Assembly (NCBI RefSeq): GCF_017357005.1
Contig: NZ_CP071589.1
Coordinates: 1,054,001 to 1,118,000, forward strand
Direction: 5' to 3'
Source: Staphylococcus simiae
Lineage (GTDB): Bacteria; Bacillota; Bacilli; Staphylococcales; Staphylococcaceae
DNA length: 64,000 nucleotides
Part shown: in pieces, positions 1-11,079 of the stretch
Layout of the letters: every line of letters starts with the position of its first letter
Numbering within the stretch: position 1 is the first letter of the stretch
Notes under the pieces: model-generated
The model's database searches: none
What the model saw: the letters and a program-made list of their open reading frames with translations, nothing else
What the model was told of the DNA's origin: nothing
Translations under genes and position numbers: made by a program

Positions 1-1035
1 ATGTTTGATGGTGAAGCTCCTGGGAAAATTGCTTGGAGTAATGAATTACAACAAAAAACATCATCCTTTGGTCAATCAACTACCGTTACACCAGCGCAAA
101 TGATTCAAGCGCAATCAGCATTTTTCAATAATGGTAATATGTTAAAACCATGGTTTGTTGACAGCATTAAAAACCCAGTTACTAAAAAAAGTTACTATAA
201 AGGGGAAAAAACATATGCTGGTAAACCTATTACGAAAGATACAGCTGATAAAGTAGAAAAACAACTAGACTTAGTAGTCAATAGTGAGAAGAGTCATGCG
301 GCAAACTATCGAGTAGATGGTTATGATATTGAAGGTAAGACTGGTACTGCACAAGTTGCAGATCCAGATGGTGGTGGATATGTTAAAGGTGCTAACCCTT
401 ATTTTGTAAGTTTCATGGGAGATGCACCTAAGAAAAATCCTAAAGTTATCGTTTATGCAGGTATGAGTTTAGCTCAAAAAAATGATACTGAAGCTTATGA
501 AATGGGTGTAAGTAAAGCATTTAATCCTATTATGGAAAATACACTTAAATATTTAAATGTCGGTAAAGATAAAGATACCGCTTCAAAAGCTGATTATAGT
601 AAAGTTCCGAATGTTGAAGGTTTAGATTTACAAAAAGCCAAAGATAGCGTTAATGCTAAAACTATCGACCCGGTTATCATAGGTTCTGGTAATCAAATTA
701 AATCACAATCAGTGACTGCTGATACGAAAGTATTACCTCATAGTAAACTTCTATTGCTTACTGATGGAGATATCACTATGCCTGATATGACTGGTTGGAC
801 AAAAGAGGATGTAATTGCTTTTGAAAACCTTACTAGTATAGATGTAAAAATTAAAGGTAGTGGTTTTGTGTCACATCAATCAGTAACAAAAGGACAAAAA
901 GTAAGCGATAAAGATAAATTAGAAGTAGAACTTTCAGCAGAGAATATAGACAGCAATACAGAAAGTAGTTCTGAAAGCACATCAGACAACAAACATAAAT
1001 CTGGTAGTAGTTCTGACAAAGATAAGTCTGAATAA
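1..1035 (+). CDS. pbpA: Penicillin-binding protein 1, C-terminal part (5' end outside window)
   Basis: This is the 3' part of a class B (monofunctional transpeptidase) PBP that cross-links septal peptidoglycan. The reading frame is open at base 1, so the methionine at base 1 is internal. The KTG box of the transpeptidase fold is visible at residues 113-115 of the fragment (EGKTGTAQV). Two PASTA domains follow, at about residues 199-256 (KVPNVEGLDL) and 258-315 (TMPDMTGWTKED). The protein ends in a Ser/Asp/Lys-rich low-complexity tail. Staphylococcal PBP1 is about 744 aa, so roughly half is missing. The position upstream of mraY-murD-divIB-ftsA-ftsZ fits the dcw cluster. The catalytic SxxK and SxN boxes lie at least partly outside the window. 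Confidence 0.95.
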   Translation: MFDGEAPGKIAWSNELQQKTSSFGQSTTVTPAQMIQAQSAFFNNGNMLKPWFVDSIKNPVTKKSYYKGEKTYAGKPITKDTADKVEKQLDLVVNSEKSHAANYRVDGYDIEGKTGTAQVADPDGGGYVKGANPYFVSFMGDAPKKNPKVIVYAGMSLAQKNDTEAYEMGVSKAFNPIMENTLKYLNVGKDKDTASKADYSKVPNVEGLDLQKAKDSVNAKTIDPVIIGSGNQIKSQSVTADTKVLPHSKLLLLTDGDITMPDMTGWTKEDVIAFENLTSIDVKIKGSGFVSHQSVTKGQKVSDKDKLEVELSAENIDSNTESSSESTSDNKHKSGSSSDKDKSE

Positions 1036-1423
1036 TACTAATTGCTTATTAAACTAAATGTTTCATTAATGTAAAAATGATTTAAGACAAGTGAAATGTT
1101 TAGCTGAAGTAATCTGCATTGTTTAAGTATTTATAAAGAATTATAAGAAATATGAGATCAGATAAAGATGTTTGTTTACAGGCAAGCATGTTTTTCTGGT
1201 CTCTTTTTTCTTGAATATACTTTGATTTTTAGTATAGATGTAGTTAATTAATATATTTATTAAAAAAGTTAGCTCTTTACAGTGTTATTACACTATGTCA
1301 ATTAACCATAATCACTAATGTTTAATAATTAATAACTAAATTAACAAATTTTTGTTTAACTAAAAGAATTATTGATAATATATAAATGATAGAAAAAGAC
1401 TTGATAAAGTAAAGGAGATTATT
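1036..1423. other. 388-bp gap between pbpA and mraY
   Basis: Apart from the hairpin terminator at 1154-1210 I see only AT-rich DNA and no ORF with a ribosome binding site. The stretch 1211-1410 probably holds the mraY promoter, but the -10-like AT-rich hexamers are too numerous to pick one. Confidence 0.5.
1154..1210 (+). terminator. Intrinsic terminator after pbpA
   Basis: The outer stem pairs GAGATCAGA (1154-1162) with TCTGGTCTC (1195-1203). An inner stem pairs ATGTTTG with CAAGCAT. A run of six T follows. It suggests pbpA transcription mostly ends here and mraY has its own promoter. Confidence 0.75.
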
Positions 1424-2389
1424 ATGATTTTTGTATACGCATTAATAGCACTAATAATAACATTTGTATTGGTGCCAGTATTGATACCAACTTTAAAAAG
1501 AATGAAATTTGGACAAAGCATTAGAGAAGAAGGACCGAAAAGTCACATGAAGAAAACAGGGACACCAACAATGGGTGGGTTAACGTTCTTGTTGAGTATT
1601 ATCATCACTTCCATTATCGCGATTATATTTGTTGATCAATCAAGCCCAATTATTTTATTGTTATTTGTCACAATTGGCTTTGGTTTAATTGGTTTTATTG
1701 ATGATTATATTATAGTAGTTAAGAAAAATAATCAGGGGTTAACTAGTAAACAAAAGTTTTTAGCTCAAATTGGTATTGCGATTATTTTCTTTATTTTAAG
1801 CAATGTCTTCCACTTAGTGAATTTTTCAACAAGTATACATATACCATTCACTAATGCAGCAATTCCATTATCATTTGCTTATGTCATCTTCATTATATTT
1901 TGGCAAGTAGGCTTTTCTAATGCTGTTAACCTAACAGACGGATTAGATGGTTTAGCAACAGGATTATCTATCATTGGTTTTATCATGTATGCCATTATGA
2001 GTTTTGTTTTAGGTGCGACTTCAATAGGTATTTTCTGTATTATTATGGTATTTGCCTTATTAGGTTTCTTACCGTATAACATTAACCCAGCTAAAGTATT
2101 TATGGGAGATACTGGTAGTCTTGCTCTTGGTGGGATATTTGCTACTATTTCTATTATGCTTAATCAAGAATTATCATTAATTTTTATAGGGTTAGTATTT
2201 GTTATCGAAACGTTATCAGTTATGTTACAAGTAGCTTCATACAAATTAACTAGAAAACGTTTATTCAAAATGAGTCCAATACACCATCACTTTGAATTAG
2301 TGGGATGGAGTGAATGGAAAGTAGTTACTGTTTTTTGGACAGTAGGATTAATTTCAGGTCTAATTGGATTATGGATTGGAGTGCACTAA
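1424..2389 (+). CDS. mraY: Phospho-N-acetylmuramoyl-pentapeptide transferase
   Basis: MraY moves phospho-MurNAc-pentapeptide from UDP to undecaprenyl phosphate and makes lipid I at the cytoplasmic membrane. The 321-aa product is a polytopic membrane protein with about ten hydrophobic segments. Family motifs are present: a DD pair near residue 94 (GFIDDYI), [12 protein letters not shown] near 169, [11 protein letters not shown] near 227, and the triple-His HHHFELVGW near 287. The start follows a good AAAGGAG site at 1411-1417. It precedes murD with almost no gap, as in other staphylococci. Confidence 0.97.
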   Translation: MIFVYALIALIITFVLVPVLIPTLKRMKFGQSIREEGPKSHMKKTGTPTMGGLTFLLSIIITSIIAIIFVDQSSPIILLLFVTIGFGLIGFIDDYIIVVKKNNQGLTSKQKFLAQIGIAIIFFILSNVFHLVNFSTSIHIPFTNAAIPLSFAYVIFIIFWQVGFSNAVNLTDGLDGLATGLSIIGFIMYAIMSFVLGATSIGIFCIIMVFALLGFLPYNINPAKVFMGDTGSLALGGIFATISIMLNQELSLIFIGLVFVIETLSVMLQVASYKLTRKRLFKMSPIHHHFELVGWSEWKVVTVFWTVGLISGLIGLWIGVH

Positions 2390-2390
2390 A

Positions 2391-3740
2391 TTGCTTAATT
2401 ATAAAGGATTAGAAAATCAAGAAGTTTTGGTTGTAGGTTTAGCTAAAAGTGGCTATGAAGCTGCAAAATTGCTCAATAAATTAGGAGCTAATGTCACTGT
2501 TAATGATGGCAAAGATTTAACACATGATGCACATGCTAAAGATTTAGAAGCAATGGGAATTAAAGTGGTGAGTGGACATCATCCGTTATCATTATTAGAC
2601 AAAAATCCCATTATTGTAAAAAATCCTGGTATCCCATATACAGTTTCTATTATTGATGAAGCAGTTAAACGTCACTTGAAAATATTAACAGAAGTAGAAT
2701 TAAGTTATTTGATATCTGAAGCGCCCATTATTGCGGTAACTGGAACTAACGGTAAAACAACTGTAACATCATTGATTGGTGATATGTTTCAAAAAAGTAA
2801 ATTGACAGGCAGATTATCAGGAAATATTGGTTTTGTCGCATCAAAAGTAGCTCAAGAAGTTAAACCTTCAGATTATTTGATAACTGAATTATCATCATTT
2901 CAACTTTTAGGTATTGAACAATATAGACCACATATAGCAATTATTACTAATATTTATTCAGCTCATTTAGATTATCATGAAAATTTGGAGAATTATCAAA
3001 ATGCTAAAAAGCAAATCTATAAAAATCAAACAGAAAATGATTATTTAATTTGTAATTATCATCAACGACAACTTATTGAGTCAGAAAATTTGAAAGCAAA
3101 AACATTGTACTTCTCAACAGAACAAGAAGTAGATGGTATATATATTAAAGATGATTTTATAGTTTATAAAGGTGTCAGAATTATAAATACTCAAGATCTA
3201 GTTTTACCTGGTGAACATAATTTAGAAAATATTTTAGCAGCAGTATTAGCTTCAATATTAGCTGGTGTTCCAATAAAAGCAATTGTTGATAGTTTAACTA
3301 CATTTTCAGGTATTGAGCATCGTTTACAATATGTCGGTACTAATCGAACAAATAAATATTATAACGATTCCAAGGCTACTAATACATTAGCTACACAATT
3401 TGCTTTAAGTTCATTTAACCAACCAATTATTTGGTTATGTGGTGGATTAGATAGAGGCAATGAATTTGATGAATTAATACCTTATATGACAAATGTACGT
3501 GTAATGGTAGTATTTGGAGAAACTAAAGACAAATTTGCGAAACTTGGATCTAGTCAAGGTAAATCAGTTATAGAAGCAAATGATGTCCAAGATGCTGTCG
3601 ATAAAGTACAGGAAATTGTTGAACCTAATGATGTCGTCTTGTTATCTCCAGCTTGTGCAAGTTGGGATCAATATAGCACTTTTGAAGAGCGTGGAGAGAA
3701 ATTTATTGAAAGTTTCCGTGCCCATTTGCCATCATATTAA
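2391..3740 (+). CDS. murD: UDP-N-acetylmuramoylalanine--D-glutamate ligase (TTG start)
   Basis: MurD adds D-glutamate to UDP-MurNAc-L-Ala in the cytoplasm. The ATP-binding GTNGKTT motif is near residue 115 and the conserved NDSKATN stretch is present. I chose TTG at 2391 (449 aa, MLNYKGL) because it gives the usual staphylococcal length and N-terminus and sits after a GGAGTG site at 2378-2383. An upstream in-frame ATG at 2364 would overlap the mraY 3' end and add nine unconserved residues. It begins one base after the mraY stop codon, so translational coupling is likely. Confidence 0.95.
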   Translation: MLNYKGLENQEVLVVGLAKSGYEAAKLLNKLGANVTVNDGKDLTHDAHAKDLEAMGIKVVSGHHPLSLLDKNPIIVKNPGIPYTVSIIDEAVKRHLKILTEVELSYLISEAPIIAVTGTNGKTTVTSLIGDMFQKSKLTGRLSGNIGFVASKVAQEVKPSDYLITELSSFQLLGIEQYRPHIAIITNIYSAHLDYHENLENYQNAKKQIYKNQTENDYLICNYHQRQLIESENLKAKTLYFSTEQEVDGIYIKDDFIVYKGVRIINTQDLVLPGEHNLENILAAVLASILAGVPIKAIVDSLTTFSGIEHRLQYVGTNRTNKYYNDSKATNTLATQFALSSFNQPIIWLCGGLDRGNEFDELIPYMTNVRVMVVFGETKDKFAKLGSSQGKSVIEANDVQDAVDKVQEIVEPNDVVLLSPACASWDQYSTFEERGEKFIESFRAHLPSY

Positions 3741-3752
3741 AGGGTGTGAGCA

Positions 3753-5018
3753 ATGATGGATGATAAATCAAATAACGAGCAACATAATAATAACGGCGAT
3801 GAAATGGAATTATTTACACGAAATAAGTCTAAAAAACGACGTCAACGTAAACGCCAAGTGTCATCTGAAGGTGAAATTCAAAGTACAACATCACATGAAG
3901 TAGCAGAAAAGTTTGATGAAGATATTTATTTGATAAATAGAGATTTTAAGGGACAAGAAAGTGATCAACTACAAGATGACAATAGTGAAGACATCAAATC
4001 CAATGAGTTAAATCATTACCAAGGTGTTGTTAGTCAAAGAGACGACATTTCACAAGAAACACAGGATAACCATGATGACCATCAATCTGATTCATCATAT
4101 ACAACTGATGAGAAGAACGATAAAGATAAAAAACAAAGTAAAGTAACGCATATTACACCATTAACTTTAGAAGAAAAAAGAAAAATAAGAAGGCGTAGAC
4201 AACGTAGGATACAATACAGCATTATAACGTTACTAATTTTACTAATAGCTATTATTTTAATTTATATGTTTTCACCGCTAAGTAAGATTTCACATGTGAA
4301 TATCAGTGGTAATCAACATGTTAGTACATCTCAAGTGAATAAAATATTAAATGTTGACAGTAATTCTCGCATGTATACTTATAGTAAGCGTAAAGCTATT
4401 GATCATTTAAAGGATAATCCACTAATTAAAGATGCTGAAATTAGTAAAAAACTTCCTAATACACTTAATGTTACAATCCATGAAAATTCTATCGTTGCAT
4501 TAGTCAAAGTTAAAGGGAAGTATGTACCATTATTAGAAAGTGGTAAAACATTAAAAGCATCTGATGATGTTAAAATTAATGATGTACCTATCATCGATGG
4601 GTTTAAAGGAGATAAGGAAGACGATATCATTAAAGCATTATCTGATATGTCACAAACGACACGTCAATATATTGCAGAAGTTACTTATGCGCCTAATAAA
4701 AATAAACAAAATCGCATAGAATTATTTACTACTGATGGCTTACAAGTTGTTGGTGATATTTCATCTATAGCTAATAAAATGAAATATTATCCACAAATGT
4801 CCCAGTCATTATCAAGAGATACTTCAGGTAATTTGAAGACTAAAGGATATATCGATTTATCTGTAGGTGCGTCATTCATTCCTTATCGCGGCAATACGTC
4901 GCAACAATCTGAAAGTGATAAGAATGTTAGCAAATCATCTCAAGCAGAAAGCCAGGCAAAAGAAGAACTTCAAAACGTTTTAAACAAGATAAATGATTCA
5001 TCAAAAAAGAATAATTAA
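3753..5018 (+). CDS. divIB: Cell division protein DivIB/FtsQ
   Basis: DivIB is a bitopic divisome protein that works with FtsL and DivIC at the septum. The 421-aa product has a long charged, low-complexity cytoplasmic N-terminus (about residues 1-150) with basic clusters, one transmembrane segment at about 154-174, a POTRA domain directly after it (ISHVNISGNQHVS) and the FtsQ/DivIB beta domain. It ends in a Ser/Gln/Lys-rich tail. Start choice is between adjacent ATGs at 3753 and 3756. It is a little shorter than the S. aureus protein I recall (439 aa), mostly because of the disordered regions. Confidence 0.95.
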   Translation: MMDDKSNNEQHNNNGDEMELFTRNKSKKRRQRKRQVSSEGEIQSTTSHEVAEKFDEDIYLINRDFKGQESDQLQDDNSEDIKSNELNHYQGVVSQRDDISQETQDNHDDHQSDSSYTTDEKNDKDKKQSKVTHITPLTLEEKRKIRRRRQRRIQYSIITLLILLIAIILIYMFSPLSKISHVNISGNQHVSTSQVNKILNVDSNSRMYTYSKRKAIDHLKDNPLIKDAEISKKLPNTLNVTIHENSIVALVKVKGKYVPLLESGKTLKASDDVKINDVPIIDGFKGDKEDDIIKALSDMSQTTRQYIAEVTYAPNKNKQNRIELFTTDGLQVVGDISSIANKMKYYPQMSQSLSRDTSGNLKTKGYIDLSVGASFIPYRGNTSQQSESDKNVSKSSQAESQAKEELQNVLNKINDSSKKNN

Positions 5019-5103
5019 AAAATTTTGATATTAGTCAATGTTTATAGTTCACAAGCTATTCAACGTATTGTAAACTAAGGATAGTGTATAATTTTAATAG
5101 TAA

Positions 5104-6522
<1,419 letters not shown>

Positions 6523-6554
6523 CTATCGGCCATTAAAACTAGGAGGAAATTTAA

Positions 6555-7724
6555 ATGTTAGAATTTGAACAAGGATTTAACCATTTAGCGACTTTAAAGG
6601 TCATTGGTGTAGGTGGAGGCGGAAATAACGCTGTTAACCGTATGATCGACCATGGAATGAATAATGTTGAATTTATTGCAATCAACACAGATGGTCAAGC
6701 TTTAAACTTATCTAAAGCTGAATCTAAAATCCAAATCGGTGAGAAATTAACACGTGGATTAGGTGCAGGAGCAAATCCAGAAATTGGTAAAAAAGCTGCT
6801 GAGGAATCTCGTGAACAAATTGAAGATGCTATCCAAGGTGCAGATATGGTATTTGTTACTTCTGGTATGGGTGGTGGAACTGGTACAGGTGCTGCACCAG
6901 TTGTAGCTAAAATAGCTAAAGAAATGGGAGCTTTAACAGTTGGTGTTGTTACTCGCCCATTTAGTTTCGAAGGACGTAAACGTCAAACACAAGCAGCTGC
7001 AGGTGTAGAATCAATGAAAGCTGCAGTAGATACATTAATCGTAATACCTAATGATCGTTTATTAGATATCGTTGATAAATCTACGCCTATGATGGAAGCA
7101 TTTAAAGAAGCTGATAATGTGTTACGTCAAGGTGTACAAGGTATTTCTGATTTAATTGCAGTTTCAGGTGAAGTAAACTTAGACTTTGCTGACGTTAAGA
7201 CAATTATGTCTAATCAAGGTTCAGCATTAATGGGTATTGGTGTTTCATCTGGTGAAAATAGAGCTGTTGAAGCTGCTAAAAAAGCAATTTCTTCACCATT
7301 ACTTGAAACTTCAATCGTTGGAGCTCAAGGCGTTCTTATGAATATTACAGGTGGAGAATCATTATCATTATTCGAAGCACAAGAAGCTGCTGATATTGTT
7401 CAAGATGCTGCTGATGAAGATGTTAATATGATTTTTGGTACAGTAATTAATCCAGAATTACAAGATGAAATTGTTGTAACAGTTATTGCTACTGGATTCG
7501 ATGATAAACCTGCTGCTCATGGTCGTAAATCTGGCTCAACTGGATTTGGTGCAAGCGCTGCAACACCTTCTAATTCAAGTAAAGAAGAACCATATACTAC
7601 TAATACATCAAGCATTCAAGCAAGTGATAGTGCAAGCGAAAGAACTCATACTACTAAAGATGATGATATTCCAAGCTTTATTAGAAATAGAGAAGAAAGA
7701 CGTTCTAGAAGAACAAGACGTTAA
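6555..7724 (+). CDS. ftsZ: Cell division protein FtsZ
   Basis: FtsZ is the tubulin-like GTPase that forms the Z-ring. The 389-aa sequence has the nucleotide-binding [13 protein letters not shown] near the N-terminus, the tubulin signature GGGTGTG near residue 104, and the T7-type synergy region. The C-terminus has a variable linker, the conserved peptide [10 protein letters not shown] that binds FtsA/SepF/EzrA, and a basic tail. The core is almost identical to the S. aureus protein as I remember it; differences cluster in the linker. An AGGAGGAAA site precedes the ATG. Confidence 0.99.
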   Translation: MLEFEQGFNHLATLKVIGVGGGGNNAVNRMIDHGMNNVEFIAINTDGQALNLSKAESKIQIGEKLTRGLGAGANPEIGKKAAEESREQIEDAIQGADMVFVTSGMGGGTGTGAAPVVAKIAKEMGALTVGVVTRPFSFEGRKRQTQAAAGVESMKAAVDTLIVIPNDRLLDIVDKSTPMMEAFKEADNVLRQGVQGISDLIAVSGEVNLDFADVKTIMSNQGSALMGIGVSSGENRAVEAAKKAISSPLLETSIVGAQGVLMNITGGESLSLFEAQEAADIVQDAADEDVNMIFGTVINPELQDEIVVTVIATGFDDKPAAHGRKSGSTGFGASAATPSNSSKEEPYTTNTSSIQASDSASERTHTTKDDDIPSFIRNREERRSRRTRR

Positions 7725-7753
7725 TTATAGGTTGAATATCAATTATAAACTTT

Positions 7754-7788
7754 AAAAATCATCAGATTAATTTCTGATGATTTTTTTA
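7754..7788 (+). terminator. Intrinsic terminator after ftsZ
   Basis: An AAATCATCAGA/TCTGATGATTT stem with an AT-rich loop is followed by a run of T. It lies about 30 bp after the ftsZ stop codon and closes the dcw operon. Confidence 0.85.
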
Positions 7789-7824
7789 TAAATTCTTAAT
7801 TGAAGATAATAGTGGTGCTCTACC

Positions 7825-8243
7825 AAAATTGTTAGAGTTTCTGCTATCTTGATAGCTAGAAACTCTTATGCAATTGTTGCGCTAGCAAGCAATTGTAATC
7901 CTTTATGTTAGATTTACAATCTTTACTAGTTCTTGCCCAATCTTGCCCGTCTTGCACATTTAGAACTAGTTAATTTTTCAATATTTACTAGTTCTTATGC
8001 AGTTGTACTTATAGTGCAACTGTAATCCTTTTTAAATTTTTCTATGACGGGTCCCTGCATTGTCCGTAGAATTTCTGGATGAAATTCTCTATGTTGGGTC
8101 CCAATGCAGTTACACTAATAGTGTCAACTGTAATCATAGAATTTTTTATATTGAGTCCAAACCTAAGATGTCTCGACTTTACAATAATTTCCATTTAAAA
8201 TTATTCGCTTGTTATTTATAAGTGCTATAAAATAGAGAACCAT
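7825..8243 (+). repeat. STAR-like intergenic hairpin array (ftsZ-pgeF)
   Basis: This 624-bp gene gap is filled by inverted repeats separated by conserved short blocks. Hairpins include AGAGTTTCTGCTATCTT/GATAGCTAGAAACTCT and GAATTTC...GAAATTC. Linkers include ACGGGTCCCTGCATTG and TGTTGGGTCCCAATGC, which resemble the core of staphylococcal STAR elements (TGTTGNGGCCC-like, from memory). The array ends near ATAGAGAACC. No ORF with a ribosome binding site is seen. The core is in the + orientation here. Confidence 0.75.
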
Positions 8244-8348
8244 ATTAGGCTAATAGAATATTTTGATTTTTACGGTAAATACTATATTATAGACTTATTA
8301 ACTAAAATGACTGGTTATAAAATAAACTGAAATGCTGGTGACAATCGA

Positions 8349-9140
8349 TTGACTGAAAAATTTATAAAACAAGGACATCATTTATTGTATAATGAAGCTA
8401 CTAAATTTGATGTGACACTAGGAATTACAACTAGAGAAGACGGACAGAGTAATTATCCTAATGAAGCTTTTAATATGGCGAGATATATAGATGATCATCC
8501 TCAACATATTACAAATCATCAGAAGATATTGGCAGAAGAAATTAAGTTTGATAGAGAAAATTGGGTGTTCCCAATACAGACACATGAAAATAAAGTTGTA
8601 GAAATAACTTCAAAAGATAAAGGTATTAATATAGATTCGTTAACTTCATCATTGCATGGTATTGATGCTATGTATACGTATGAAAATAATATATTACTAA
8701 CAATGTGTTATGCAGATTGTGTTCCTGTATATTTTTATAGTCCTAATCATAATTTTATTGCGCTTGCTCATGCAGGGTGGAGAGGTACATTTGGACAAAT
8801 TGTTGCTGAGGTAATTAAACAAGTTTCTTTTGACTTAGAGCAAATGTATGTGGTTATTGGTCCTGCAACGTCATCAAGTTATGAGATAAATAATGATATT
8901 AGAAATAAATTTGCAACGTTACCAATAGATATAAGTAAATATGTTGTCCAAAGAGAAAATGATAGACATGGTATTGATTTGAAATTGGCAAATAAGTTAT
9001 TGCTTGAGTACTATGGCATTCCTTCAAGTAATATATATATAACTGATTATGCAACATCAGAAGATTTAAATTTATTCTTTTCTTATAGACTTGAACAAGG
9101 TCAAACTGGTCGAATGTTAGCATTTATCGGTCAGAAATAA
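8349..9140 (+). CDS. pgeF: Multicopper/laccase-domain purine nucleoside phosphorylase, YlmD/PgeF family (TTG start)
   Basis: Members of this family hydrolyse or phosphorolyse nucleosides; the E. coli homologue YfiH (PgeF) removes L-Ser mis-incorporated into peptidoglycan precursors. The 263-aa sequence carries the metal-binding residues typical of the family: His in PIQTHENKV, Cys in CYADCVPV and His in AHAGWRGT. The start is TTG with a weak site (GGTGAC at about 8337-8342), and the first residues MTEKFIKQ look plausible. It leads the ylm gene set downstream of ftsZ, with ylmE 13 bp later. Confidence 0.85.
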   Translation: MTEKFIKQGHHLLYNEATKFDVTLGITTREDGQSNYPNEAFNMARYIDDHPQHITNHQKILAEEIKFDRENWVFPIQTHENKVVEITSKDKGINIDSLTSSLHGIDAMYTYENNILLTMCYADCVPVYFYSPNHNFIALAHAGWRGTFGQIVAEVIKQVSFDLEQMYVVIGPATSSSYEINNDIRNKFATLPIDISKYVVQRENDRHGIDLKLANKLLLEYYGIPSSNIYITDYATSEDLNLFFSYRLEQGQTGRMLAFIGQK

Positions 9141-9153
9141 GGAGGCACGACAA

Positions 9154-9822
9154 ATGAAAGTAATTAAAAATTTACAACATATTAATGCTCAAATAAATGA
9201 TCAACTTGAAAAAAGTAAACTTTCAACAAAACCAAACGTGATAGCAGTCACAAAATATGTTACAATAGAGCGAGCTAAAGAAGCATACGAAGCTGGCATC
9301 AGACATTTTGGTGAAAATAGAGTAGAAGGATTTTTAACCAAAAAAGAGCAATTGCCACATGATGTAACTATGCATTTTATTGGTTCTTTACAAACAAGAA
9401 AAGTAAAAGATGTTATTAATGACATTGATTATTTCCATGCTTTAGATAGACTTAAACTGGCCAAAGAGATTAATAAACGTGCTAACCACACTGTTAAGTG
9501 TTTTGTACAAGTTAATGTGTCAGGTGAAGAATCAAAACATGGAATTCGATTAAGTGAAGTAACAGAATTTATTGAACAATTAAAAGATTATGAGCATATT
9601 GAAGTTGTTGGTTTAATGACTATGGCGCCATATACAGATGATGAAACATATATTAAATCAATATTTGAACAATTACGAATTAAAAAAGAAGACATACAAC
9701 AACTCAATTTAAGTTATGCACCATGCAATGAATTATCAATGGGTATGAGTAATGATTATTTACTAGCGATTGAAGAAGGTGCTACATTTGTAAGAATTGG
9801 GACTAAACTTGTAGGAGAATAG
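9154..9822 (+). CDS. ylmE: YggS-family PLP homeostasis protein (YlmE)
   Basis: This is a single-domain alanine-racemase-like barrel protein that binds pyridoxal phosphate and helps control PLP and amino-acid pools. The PLP lysine is in IAVTKYV near residue 36. Other family motifs are [21 protein letters not shown] and the phosphate-binding SMGMSNDY near the C-terminus. The length of 222 aa is normal. An AAGGAGGC site lies just upstream. The gene is tightly linked to sepF (2 bp gap). Confidence 0.93.
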   Translation: MKVIKNLQHINAQINDQLEKSKLSTKPNVIAVTKYVTIERAKEAYEAGIRHFGENRVEGFLTKKEQLPHDVTMHFIGSLQTRKVKDVINDIDYFHALDRLKLAKEINKRANHTVKCFVQVNVSGEESKHGIRLSEVTEFIEQLKDYEHIEVVGLMTMAPYTDDETYIKSIFEQLRIKKEDIQQLNLSYAPCNELSMGMSNDYLLAIEEGATFVRIGTKLVGE

Positions 9823-9824
9823 GA

Positions 9825-10400
9825 GTGAGCCCCTTGGCTTTAAAAGATTTATTTAGTGGTTTTTTTGTAATAGATGATGAAGAAGAAGTAGAAGTACCAG
9901 AACGACATGATAAAGTAAGAGAACAAGAACCCGTAAAAGAACAATCGAAAGCTGTTAATGAACAAACAACACAAAATTCAATTAAATCAGTTCCACAAAA
10001 GACTACACCAAGATATACAACAACTTCAGAGGAAAGGAATAGTCGTATGACAAATAATTCAAAGAATAACAATCGCAATGTTGTAACTATGAATAATGCA
10101 ACGCCAAATTATTCAGCACAAGAAAGTTCAAAAATGTGCTTATTTGAACCACGAGTATTTTCTGATACACAAGATATTGCTGATGAATTAAAAAATAGAC
10201 GTGCAACACTTGTTAACTTACAACGCATCGATAAAGTCTCTGCTAAGAGAATTATTGATTTCTTAAGTGGTACAGTTTATGCGATTGGTGGAGATATCCA
10301 ACGTGTTGGTTCTGATATTTTCCTTTGTACACCTGATAATGTGGAAGTTGCAGGAAGTATAACTGATCAAATCGAAAATATGGAACAGTCATTTGACTAA
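9825..10400 (+). CDS. sepF: Cell division protein SepF
   Basis: SepF polymerises into rings that bundle FtsZ and anchors it to the membrane. The 191-aa product has an N-terminal amphipathic helix ([11 protein letters not shown]), a polar disordered linker at about residues 30-95, and the SepF core ([14 protein letters not shown] to the C-terminus). The likely start is GTG at 9825, giving [10 protein letters not shown], after a GTAGGAG site at 9811-9817. The next candidate, TTG at 9834, would remove three residues. It works with FtsZ and FtsA encoded upstream. Confidence 0.95.
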   Translation: MSPLALKDLFSGFFVIDDEEEVEVPERHDKVREQEPVKEQSKAVNEQTTQNSIKSVPQKTTPRYTTTSEERNSRMTNNSKNNNRNVVTMNNATPNYSAQESSKMCLFEPRVFSDTQDIADELKNRRATLVNLQRIDKVSAKRIIDFLSGTVYAIGGDIQRVGSDIFLCTPDNVEVAGSITDQIENMEQSFD

Positions 10401-10411
10401 GGAGTAACGAT

Positions 10412-10702
10412 ATGGATATTGGTTTATTAAATACAGTATTTAGGTTTATTCTATTCCTAGTTAATATATATTATTGGGGAATGATTATTTATTTCTTCAC
10501 TTCTTGGGTTCCAAGTATACGTGAATCTAAAGTTGGAGAATTTTTAGCGAGAATATATGAACCATTTTTACAACCGTTCCGCAAAATTATTCCACCTATA
10601 GGTATGATTGATATTTCATCAATTGCTGCCATTGTAGTATTAATGTTATTCCAAAGAGGTTTAGTTTTTATTTTTAATTGGATATTAATGTATTTAAGTT
10701 AA
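10412..10702 (+). CDS. ylmG: YggT-family membrane protein YlmG
   Basis: The 96-aa protein has two hydrophobic segments (about residues 9-30 and 68-92) flanking a loop with the family signature around YEPFLQPFRKIIPP. YggT/YlmG proteins are linked to nucleoid and division-site organisation and sit in ylm clusters next to divIVA in Gram-positive bacteria. An AGGAG site at 10401-10405 precedes the ATG. A terminator follows about 13 bp after its stop codon. Confidence 0.88.
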   Translation: MDIGLLNTVFRFILFLVNIYYWGMIIYFFTSWVPSIRESKVGEFLARIYEPFLQPFRKIIPPIGMIDISSIAAIVVLMLFQRGLVFIFNWILMYLS

Positions 10703-10714
10703 TTAACTGTATAT

Positions 10715-10757
10715 AACGAGGCAAATGTGTTAAGCACATTTTGACCTCGTTTTTTAC
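10715..10757 (+). terminator. Intrinsic terminator after ylmG
   Basis: An AACGAGG (10715-10721)/CCTCGTT (10745-10751) stem with an inner AAATGTG/CACATTT stem is followed by a run of T. Confidence 0.8.
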
Positions 10758-10879
10758 TATATTTATTAATTTTATTAGACAAAGTATTTACTCGTTGATA
10801 GCCAAAAATAATACAAAGATTATAGCAAGTAGGGTATTGATTTAATTATGATACTTTTGAAGAAATCTTATTGTTCATT

Positions 10880-10993
10880 AGAAGGTACACTATCAAATTG
10901 AACTGATAGTATTGTAGCCTTGCTTTTAATTAGCACATTACTGGAAAAATTATCTTATCAGAATTTTTCTGTGTTGGGTCCATACCACTGGAA
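10880..10993 (+). repeat. Short STAR-like repeat (ylmG-ylmH)
   Basis: This part of the 368-bp gap between ylmG and ylmH carries several inverted repeats (ACTATCAAATTGAACTGATAGT, AAATTATCTTATCAGAATTTT-like) and a GTGTTGGGTCC core. It resembles the larger arrays elsewhere in the window but is shorter and more degraded. No ORF is visible. Confidence 0.55.
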
Positions 10994-11079
10994 TATTGGC
11001 ATCGTAATATATTATATTTTTAATTAACCAGTCCTAAAAATAGAGTGCGCATTTAAATCGAATAAAGGATGTGATTAAC

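Noticed and set aside
7486-7755. 89-residue + strand frame overlapping the ftsZ 3' end
   Set aside because: It is an out-of-frame shadow of the ftsZ C-terminal linker, with no ribosome site and a biased hydrophobic composition.
9803-10078. 91-residue - strand frame opposite sepF
   Set aside because: It is a shadow of the low-complexity linker of sepF with no ribosome site.
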